64,000 nucleotides of DNA from Nonomuraea pusilla (GTDB lineage: Bacteria > Actinomycetota > Actinomycetes > Streptosporangiales > Streptosporangiaceae), in contig NZ_FOBF01000015.1 of assembly GCF_900109355.1 (NCBI RefSeq), positions 166,682-230,681 of the forward strand, read 5' to 3'. Shown here one piece after another: positions 53,374 through 60,700 of the stretch. The position numbers were made by a program, and so were the translations under genes. Under the pieces are notes generated by a model, which was not told the origin of the DNA, did not search any database, and was given only the letters and a program-made list of their open reading frames with translations. Position 1 is the stretch's first letter; every line of letters starts with the position of its first letter.

Positions 53374-53742
53374 GTGGCGGGCGACGACAGCGGAAACAGC
53401 CATGAACCCAGCGAACATCTGGATTCGATCTGGGGCTTCCTAGGATTGGCCGCCGGGCTGGCGACATGCATGAAACTCGTGCACGCCTTCGGATTTGACG
53501 GCGATGATGAAGTGCCGTCCGGCTCCCTCATCCCCGTAACAGTCCTGGGATTAGCCCTGACCTTGGGCCCTATGATCATTGCGCAGTCCATCTCCGAGCG
53601 GCTACGCAGTGAGGTAAAGCGGGGAAAGATTTCTTATGCGACGTACTGGACAACCTTGATCGGTGTCGCCGGAGCTGTATTTTCACTCCTGGGCATCGCG
53701 AACATCGATGAGTATGTTCAAGTGTGGAAGAATTTTCTGTAG
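53374..53742 (+). CDS. Small membrane protein of unknown function
   Basis: A 122-residue protein: acidic N-terminus (VAGDDSGNSHEPSEHLDS), helix 1 (IWGFLGLAAGLATCMKLVHA), helix 2 (LIPVTVLGLALTLGPMIIAQ), a basic loop (RLRSEVKRGKISYA) and helix 3 (TTLIGVAGAVFSLLGIANI). Codon use is markedly less GC-biased than the host, a sign of foreign origin. The start is uncertain between GTG 53374 and TTG 53353. It is enclosed by the 114-bp direct repeats. Confidence 0.55.
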   Translation: MAGDDSGNSHEPSEHLDSIWGFLGLAAGLATCMKLVHAFGFDGDDEVPSGSLIPVTVLGLALTLGPMIIAQSISERLRSEVKRGKISYATYWTTLIGVAGAVFSLLGIANIDEYVQVWKNFL

Positions 53743-54068
53743 CCAACAGGGGTGGTCAACCGTCGGCCGATGCCGGTTTGGGGGTCGGGGGCAACGGACC
53801 GAGAACCAGCGCCAACGGCCTTGCCACAGATGACGGGGCCGCTCCAAGCAAGCCAGACCGGGCGTAGTCGCAGCTCAGTGTGAGCAGTACGCAGATGACT
53901 CTCTATTACCTGTGGCACCGCTGATCACGACCTGCGGCGACCTACCGCCAGCCGTACGCGAAGCGGCCCTGTTATCTGCGGCAGGGAGATGCCGTGCCCG
54001 TCGTGACGCTGCTGCCGAGTGGGCAAGGGCTGACGGTCCGCGCCGCGGCCGATGCCTTATCGACCCCG
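53743..54068. other. Spacer between the direct repeats, no supported gene
   Basis: No intact gene. A short rightward frame from about 53912 (PPAVREAALLSAAGRCRARR) runs into repeat copy B, giving a chimeric 82-residue reading that is probably not expressed. Confidence 0.4.
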
Positions 54069-54182
54069 GAGAAGGCGGCGGAGGCTGGAGCCGCTACGCC
54101 GGCGGGGAACACGGAACGTCATCAAGAGGCCCTATGGGAACGACGACTCGCGACAGTTGAATAGGCGAGCTCACCAGTATCG
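54069..54182. repeat. 114-bp direct repeat, copy B
   Basis: A second copy of the integrase-like gene 3' end, including its GGGGWSRYAGGEHGTSSRG coding segment and stop. It lies directly before the GNAT gene. Confidence 0.85.
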
Positions 54183-54231
54183 TGCCCCGTCACCGTCCGA
54201 GGTTGACCAGCCTTGGGTTAGGTTGGTCGGG

Positions 54232-54777
54232 ATGAGGACGTATGAGGATCTGCCGGCGGAGCTGGTGACCGAGCGGCTGCGGTTGCGACGGTGGGTGCCG
54301 TCGGATGCAGAGGAGTTCCGCGGGTTGTGGCTTGAGCGGGACCCGCGAGTGCCGGCGGCCCGGCGGATCGACGCCGAGGGACGCCCGACGGTCGAGGACG
54401 TCCGCGGCTGGCTCCTTGACAATCCGCTGACGGCGGCTCCTGGGCTCGGGTTGCTAGCCATAGAGCTGCGCGACACCGGTGAGTTCATCGGGTATTGCGG
54501 ATTGACCGTCGGCCAGGGATCGTTCGACGAACCTGAGATCGCGTACGAGCTGGCACAACGAGCTCACGGCCATGGTTATGCGACAGAAGCCGCCCGTGCG
54601 GTCTTGGAAGCCGCGATTCAAACAGGGCGTCGCCGCCTGTGGGCCACTGTGCGGGAGTGGAACACACCCTCGTTCCGCGTCCTTGAGAAACTCGGCTTCC
54701 ACCGAAGCGACCGCATCGACGAGGACGTCGAACACGGTAACTCGATCTGGATGACGCGCGTACTCGACCCGCGGTAG
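54232..54777 (+). CDS. GNAT N-acetyltransferase (RimJ/RimL type)
   Basis: A 181-residue acetyltransferase: LVTERLRLRRWVPSDAEEFR at the N-terminus, IAYELAQRAHGHGYATEAAR (the acetyl-CoA R/Q-x-x-G-x-G/A loop, about residue 115), and NTPSFRVLEKLGFHRSDRID near the C-terminus. Substrates of this group range from ribosomal proteins to antibiotics. Intact, unlike the recombination genes around it. Confidence 0.88.
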   Translation: MRTYEDLPAELVTERLRLRRWVPSDAEEFRGLWLERDPRVPAARRIDAEGRPTVEDVRGWLLDNPLTAAPGLGLLAIELRDTGEFIGYCGLTVGQGSFDEPEIAYELAQRAHGHGYATEAARAVLEAAIQTGRRRLWATVREWNTPSFRVLEKLGFHRSDRIDEDVEHGNSIWMTRVLDPR

Positions 54778-54961
54778 AGACACGAGCATCAGCCATCAGA
54801 TCGCGCAGCCCGCAAGTGGCCGCCGCCGAAGGCCTCGACGGGACGCAACCGATGACCGATAGCCCCGAGAGCGGCAGCGGGCCTGCAAGAGTAGCCCTAC
54901 ACCTGTATGCCAGGCCGTTGCACCGCCCCCTCCTATGCCGCGAGGTAGAGTGCCAAATGGA

Positions 54962-54990
54962 TGAACATGTTCACGCGGTGAACTTGTTCA
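54962..54990. promoter_or_regulatory. Two adjacent TGAAC dyads
   Basis: TGAACATGTTCA (perfect) and TGAACTTGTTCA (two central mismatches) are 17 bases apart. They look like a tandem operator, but no regulator gene is adjacent. The 960 bases between the GNAT and DUF2809 genes hold no gene I can support. Confidence 0.45.
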
Positions 54991-55104
54991 TGTCGGTCCC
55001 CTTCGGGAGCTGACAGCAGAGAACCCCGGGTCCAGATCGCGATTCAAGCCCGGGGCCCTCCTCAGCTTGCGTTCCTCGGCGCGCATCACCTTGATGTAGC
55101 GGTC

Positions 55105-55133
55105 GGGACCATCCCCACGTGCGCGGAGAGCAC
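55105..55133 (-). CRISPR. Stray type I-E CRISPR repeat, copy 1
   Basis: GGGACCATCCCCACGTGCGC followed by GGAGAGCAC is a near match to the reverse of the actinobacterial type I-E repeat (consensus GTGCTCCCCGCGC, N3-4, GCGGGGATGGTCC, from memory). No spacer array and no cas genes are present. Confidence 0.55.
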
Positions 55134-55195
55134 ACCTGCTCGGCGCGCCGGATGGCGCGCTCCTCGGGACCATCATGAGGGCCGGCGACCAGATC

Positions 55196-55224
55196 GTGCT
55201 CCCCGCGCCCGCGGGGATGGTCTG
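55196..55224 (+). CRISPR. Stray type I-E CRISPR repeat, copy 2
   Basis: GTGCTCCCCGCGCCCGCGGG followed by GATGGTCTG is a full-length 29-base repeat with the self-complementary CCCCGC/GCGGGG stem. It is in the opposite orientation to copy 1 and 62 bases from it, so the pair is not a normal array. Degenerate repeat-like sequence (CTCCTCGGGACCATC) lies between them near 55160. Confidence 0.6.
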
Positions 55225-55690
55225 TGCACGGTCAGCAATTTCGCCAGGTGAGCGGCCAGCATGATCCAGGCTGGCGGCCCTGGAATTTCCAGGCTGACGG
55301 TCATGCGGCGTCCGGGTGGGCGGACAGGCCAGGGTGGTTTCGACGGAGTGAGGTGGAACCTACCCGGCGGAAGTGGTTGGGCATTTGGATGACACGCCGG
55401 ACAACATCGTGCTCCGGGGCGGAGCCGAGGAGCGGGGTGGTGGCCGGGCGAGGATGTGGGATGAGGGCATCGGCGATGAGATCAAGCGGCGCGAGGCCTG
55501 GCTGGATCGGCCATGGCGCGGTCATCGAGACGGTGCTGAGCGCACCGTAACCCCCTGTTTCACCTGGTCGCGTCTCATTTCGGATAGATCATCACTACGT
55601 TCCAGCGTGCTGGCATGCCGTCGCCATGGCACTCCACCGCGGTCGCCGACCCGACGCAATGAGCATGCCGCCATAGGCGACGAGCTCTAT

Positions 55691-55709
55691 GATCAGGTTC
55701 GTCCTGATC
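55691..55709. promoter_or_regulatory. Inverted repeat upstream of the DUF2809 gene
   Basis: GATCAGG and CCTGATC are separated by TTCGT, 29 bases before the start codon. It could be an operator or a transcript hairpin. Confidence 0.4.
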
Positions 55710-55737
55710 GTTGAGATTCGGAGAAGATGTCAATCTC

Positions 55738-56103
55738 ATGCGCCGCGCCATGGTCCTTCTGGGTGGCGTCGCCCTCGCCATCGGCGCGTTCGTCCTCTTC
55801 TACCGGGGCCCGGGACAACCGTTCATCCGCGGCTACGTGAGCGACGTCAGCGCCACCATGCTGGTCTACGCGTTCCTGGGGCTGCTGTGGCGCACCACCG
55901 CCGCACGCCGCACCCTGGCCACGGCCGCGATCGCCGCCGCCGTCGAATTCTACCAAATAGTCGGCATGACCCCGCCGGGCATCGGCGGTGTCCTGGTCGG
56001 CGCGTTCCCCGACCCATGGGACCTAGTCGCCTATGCCATCGGTGCGGTCGCGGCCCTGGCCTGGGAACGCCGATTGGTCCGATCCGATGATCAGACCGGC
56101 TGA
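55738..56103 (+). CDS. DUF2809 family membrane protein
   Basis: A 121-residue protein with four helices: MVLLGGVALAIGAFVLFY, a conserved FIRGYVSDVSATMLVYAFLG, ATAAIAAAVEFYQIVGM, and DLVAYAIGAVAALAWERR. The RGYxxDVxA and EFxQ motifs fit DUF2809, usually a single-gene integral membrane family of unknown role. A GGAGAAG site lies about 12 bases upstream; a TTG at 55711 is the alternative start. Confidence 0.7.
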   Translation: MRRAMVLLGGVALAIGAFVLFYRGPGQPFIRGYVSDVSATMLVYAFLGLLWRTTAARRTLATAAIAAAVEFYQIVGMTPPGIGGVLVGAFPDPWDLVAYAIGAVAALAWERRLVRSDDQTG

Positions 56104-56594
56104 CTCTCGAACGCCACCCCACCGGCACGCTGACGGTACGGATGCCCCCACAGCGGCGAGGTCATCGGGTTCGTCCTGCGCGGCGGCCAGCCCACCTGGA
56201 TGTTCATCCCGTGCACGCGGTGCTTGCCGGAGAAGTACGGCCGGTCGGCGGCGACCCGGTCGGTGCGGATCAAAGTGCCGTCCAGCACCAGGTAATGCAC
56301 TCCACCCCGGCGGGCCTTGCGCAGCGCCTGCCCGAGCTTGGGCGAACGCGCCGACAGCAGCATCACGGTCTCCTCGACATACCGCCAGGCGGTCGCGGTG
56401 GAGATACCGAACCCGGCCCCGAGTTCAGTGAACGTCTCGCCCTTGCGCAGGTGAACCAGCACCAGCAGGGCCTGCTGTCCCGGGTTGAGCAGCCGCCAGG
56501 CCGACTTGATCGCCTTACGGTGCCGGCGGATCACTCCGGCAACGTAGTTCAGCGTTGAACGCGACAAATCGACGGCAGCACGATAGAACAGCAT
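56091..56594 (-). pseudogene. IS5-type (DDE_Tnp_4) transposase, C-terminally truncated
   Basis: From the ATG at 56594: FYRAAVDLSRSTLNYVAGVI, LLNPGQQALLVLVHLRKGET, GAGFGISTATAWRYVEETVM, YLVLDGTLIRTDRVAADRPY, SGKHRVHGMNIQVGW. This is the N-terminal HTH and first catalytic Asp (YLVLDGT) of the family. The remaining DDE part is missing after about 56230. The missing C-terminal half of such a protein is present at 63204-63531. A longer open frame to 56831 probably is not part of the protein. Confidence 0.8.
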
Positions 56595-56852
56595 CCGAGG
56601 CCCCTGGTTGTGACGGATCTGCTTGTGGTGATCAATCCATCTACCAGGGGTTTCTTGCGTCGTCAGGCGATCGCCAAGCTCGCGATCACGCTGTGACCAG
56701 CGCCCTGCCGTCAAGGGATGAAAAAGCCTCAGTGTTGCAGTGCTCCACCCGTGTACGCGAAGTGTGTGCATGAACAAGACCGGGAGACCATGCAGCGCAT
56801 CTGGGAGGCGACGCGATCGTGATATCGCCAAGCAACCATGGCCACATATACC

Positions 56853-57449
56853 TTAGGCGGGGCAGACGGGCACTGGCCTGATCCGCGTAATGGCCTTCAA
56901 CGCGATGATCTGATGGCCTGTACCAGCCTTAATGATCAGACCGCCACCTGCGGTGTCAACGAGCAAGCCACACAAGTGGCCGCTGACCGATTCCACCACG
57001 ACCAGCGAGGCGTCACGCGTGGCCCTCGGACCGAGCCATGACATACCGAGCGCAAGTGCGACCACCGCTACCCCGGACACGGTAAGCACCCGCGCTTTTG
57101 AGATAGCATCCTGGACTCGTTCGACCTCACCACGCGTCCAGTCGCGCAGGTCCTCACCGGTGAGCAACGTCTGGTCCGACGGGGAGCCGGAAGCGGCGCT
57201 CACTGCAGTCAGGGTCGCCCAGATCAGCAGCCCCAGTGCGACGACGAGGAACAGCGGAACAAGCCAGACGAATGGGTGTGCCAACGCATCAACGGTTTCC
57301 TTGCCTTTCACGACGAGCACCGCCGCCAGGAGGGCCGTGATTCCGGCAAGCCCGGTTCTCCAGCTCTCTGCTTGCTTTCTGGCGATTTCCAGCTGCTCGA
57401 AACGCAACTGCTGGGCACGCTGCGCCCAGCGCCACAGGTCGACGCTCAC
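56853..57449 (-). CDS. Three-helix membrane protein of the caspase-Hsp90 operon
   Basis: A 198-residue protein. A charged N-terminal helix (QQLRFEQLEIARKQAESWRT) precedes helix 1 (GLAGITALLAAVLVVKG) and helix 2 (FVWLVPLFLVVALGLLIWAT). A cytoplasmic segment (DLRDWTRGEVERVQDAISKA) leads to helix 3 (VLTVSGVAVVALALGMSWLG). The C-terminal 60 residues form a small beta-rich domain (LCGLLVDTAGGGLIIKAGTG). The GTG at 57449 overlaps the stop of the zinc-ribbon gene. Inference: membrane effector or anchor of the conflict module, possibly a target of the caspase. No family is recognised. Confidence 0.75.
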   Translation of the reverse strand: MSVDLWRWAQRAQQLRFEQLEIARKQAESWRTGLAGITALLAAVLVVKGKETVDALAHPFVWLVPLFLVVALGLLIWATLTAVSAASGSPSDQTLLTGEDLRDWTRGEVERVQDAISKARVLTVSGVAVVALALGMSWLGPRATRDASLVVVESVSGHLCGLLVDTAGGGLIIKAGTGHQIIALKAITRIRPVPVCPA

Positions 57450-57766
57450 GAGGGCAGCTCCACCTGCCAGTACGCACCGCAGCCGAGATCCCAGGCGGTG
57501 TCCGGGCGGTTCGGGTGCATGTATCCGCACTCGCAGTAAACAGTACGCGGACCGCGGGGTTTGGCCTTCTCCTGACGCTTGAACACGCCCTTGCCCCCCG
57601 CTAGTCCGTACGTCCAAGGGGAGGCAGTCGTGCCGAGACAGGCTGGGCACGTTCCCACGACTTCCAAGTCGCCTGCTGCCGCTTCGGTTACGATGAACCC
57701 CTTCTCCTGCAGGCCGCGGTCAGCGAGCTGGTAGTCGATGGGTTGATGACTTTCGATGTCAGGCAA
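57446..57766 (-). CDS. Small zinc-ribbon protein of the caspase-Hsp90 operon
   Basis: A 106-residue protein. The N-terminal half (IDYQLADRGLQEKGFIVTEA) is alpha/beta. The second half has four spaced cysteines and a His: GTCPACLGTTAS, then TVYCECGYMHPNRP and LGCGAYWQVELPS, fitting a zinc ribbon. It starts with TTG at 57766 inside the end of the large gene; GAGGAGGAG just upstream is a strong ribosome site, so translation is coupled. Inference: an adaptor between the large protein and the membrane protein. Confidence 0.75.
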   Translation of the reverse strand: MPDIESHQPIDYQLADRGLQEKGFIVTEAAAGDLEVVGTCPACLGTTASPWTYGLAGGKGVFKRQEKAKPRGPRTVYCECGYMHPNRPDTAWDLGCGAYWQVELPS

Positions 57767-60700
57767 GAAACTCCTCCTCTGGAAGGGCTATACGGAACAG
57801 GGCCGTGTAGGGACGCAGGCGGTCGCGGATCTGGGCAGGGGATTCTTCGAGTTGCTCAGCTGCCTGGGCCAAGTGAAGCCTGGTAACCGTGACACCGATA
57901 GCGGGGGCATGGCCGTCGAGATGCACCGTGAGCGCGAGAAGGTCCTGCCATTGCACGAGCACGTCAGGACAAGCACCGGCGGGGTACTCCAGCGTCAGTC
58001 CCAACGGTTCCAATCTGCGTAGGCGCTCGTCGGCCTTCGAAACCGGCCAGCCATACCGTCCGGCGATCCGCACCAGGTCAAGCGCGGTCACCCTCCGAAG
58101 GGTCGGAGCTTCAGTGAGGTCATCGCTGGTCGTGACTAGCAGGTACGCATCGTAGACGTCGGGGTAGTAGTGGTTCATACTGTCCATCGCCGCCTCGTCC
58201 AGGACGGGGACAGGCGCGCCGAGCCCTTGATAGGGAACCAGCGCCTTGAGAAACTCGCCCAATGTCTGACCAGCGTCAAGTGCACCCCAGACAATCTCAC
58301 CGGGGGCCAGGTGCCAGACCGATTCCAGCCGTCGTGGCCATCGATCACCTGCTAATGCGTAGCCCAGCTCATCGGTCGGGATCAGCATGGACTCCTCACA
58401 CTTCACGGGAGGAAGTCGGATCCCTGGAAAGACGGACAGCACATGCTCGCGCGTCTCGGCGACAGAACAGTAGAGAAGCCAAGCCACCCGGAACAGCTGA
58501 ACGGACGTGATGGCCTCGGCCCTGACGAAAGGCACAAGCGAGCGAGCCGCCGCAACCAGGCGCGCTTCCCTGTTTCCCCGGCCGCACAAAACCCATAACA
58601 GCTCTGTGATCGTCGACGCGCTCTCGCACAACACGAGGCGCCCATACCTGCCGGCATGCCTCAAATCACCTTCGATCAGCTCCAGTTCAGCCTCGCCGGG
58701 TGCGATATCGGGCAGCCCGGCGAGGTCGGGCAACGACAACAGACCGGTTTCAGCAAGCCTCGCCAGTCTCGCGTGCGCCTCGTGCACAGTGGTGCCTCCT
58801 CGGGCGGCGATCACCACGAGATGTAGTGGGTCGAGTTTCAGGCCCACGTACTCCACAAGGCGCAACGCTTCGACTTCCAGCAGAGTCAGCTGCTCGGGGT
58901 AGCGGCCGCGTCCGGCGACCTCAACGCCCAGTGGCCGGAGTCTGTCGCACATGAGTAGAGCCTGATCCACGGTTCTGCCCGTGCCTGCGGCGATCTCGAC
59001 CAGCAGGGCGGGGGACAGGGCCATGTCGCCCTCTGACTCCTGCCAAGTGGGCCGCCAGGTAAGCAGGGTGTCAGCCGCTGTGCAGGTGTAGTCGGCAAGC
59101 GGCCCGAGCTCCAGCTCTGGTGGGGCCCAATTCTCAGGTGCCAGGGCAGCCGCTCGGATAAGCACCTGGCCGAGCGGCTGATCCATTTCATTGGACGCCC
59201 TCGCTAGTAGGTGAGCGATGTACTGTTGCGGAGGTTCGCCCAAGGGAGACCAGGCAGCTAAAGCCCAGAGCAGGGGACGTTTCTTGTCATCGAAGATGTG
59301 CTTGACGGGCGGGACATCACGCGCCGCCGTAATGTTAAGTCCCGTAATCGCATAGCGCCGTAGACGCTTTATCCGTGTCGCGACATCCTCATCCTCGTCA
59401 GCGAGCGCTTCGACGAGCTCACGGATCCCAGGAGGGACATCCGAGCGAAACACATCCAACCGCGTAAGCAGGTCCGCGTCAATGGGGCCCACCACAGGGA
59501 AGCCGGTAGGATCCTCGGTTGGCGCCTTGATACGCGTACCGGTGGGACGAGTGCCTGTGTGACGAACCCACACACCGACCCGCCATGCGGCAAACCATCG
59601 GGCGTGGACCATTCCAGAGCGCAGTGGGTCGAGCAGCCGTTCGTCTCCTGGCAGGCAACCCAGCGCCGGTGAACGGGCGACAGCGCCACCAGCCAGCGCG
59701 CCCCCTACAGGAAGTTGCCCACCAGTTCGGACAATGTGATCGAAGATACGCTGGGCCACATGCGGGGCCGACTCTGTCACCTCCCATAACCACGTCAGTG
59801 TGAGCCCTGGCCAGGACATCAAGATGGGGAGCGAGCGCTCGATTTCTGTCTCCACCCACTTCTTGTCCCACTTACTCAACTCCTTGCGGCTCACACTGAA
59901 TTGGGGCCGTCTCATGTCCCTTAGATTCACTACCAGGCCGAAGATCTCCTCGTTCGTACGGATGCCGTCAGCCATCAATCCCCCTTCCCCCGACACCCAC
60001 CAAAGATCGTGCCCGTATCGCAGCGACTTCACCGTCTCATCCTGGTAGCGCAGTTCCCCCGGTTCCCACGTTTCAGCGCCTACCCCGTCTTCGGCTGCTT
60101 CGACCGCGTACTCTGCCACCCACAACAACTGCCGCAACGTACGCAGCACCGAGATGTCCTCGTCACCCGTCAAATAAAGGCGCACCATCGTGCCGCCCTC
60201 CGGCATCCCCGACGCTGACGGGGTGATCTGAAGCAGGCTGCCGCTGCTGGCAATATGCACGTGATAGGCCTGCTGCGACACGATCCCGTTCCTTCCGACC
60301 GGCCGGGTGACTACGGTGAGCTCGTCGGCCAGCATGAAGTAGCTGAACACCCCGACCCCGAACTGACTGTTGGACACCATTCTGAGAGGCGGGACGACGC
60401 TCTGCCAGTCGGCCTGCTCTGCGCGGTAATCCTGCCGATACACAAAGCGCTCTCCCGCGCTGGCGAATACGTGCAGAAGAGTTTCAGGGTCCATGCCGAC
60501 ACCATTGTCACTGCACTCGATATACGGGCGGCCCTCGTCCACGCCCTGGTGGAACATGATGCGTCCCTGCCAAGCCCCCGACGGCACCTTCTTTGAGCGC
60601 AAGAAGTCGATCCTGGTGCGTCGGTAACGACAGGCATCCAGCGCGTTTTGGTAGACCTCTCGGATGGCCATCGCCGGATCGTCGTAGAGCTGGCGCCCCA

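Noticed and set aside
55301..55525. 74-residue minus-strand frame in the gene-poor stretch
   Set aside because: Proline- and His-rich composition with no start signal; probably chance.
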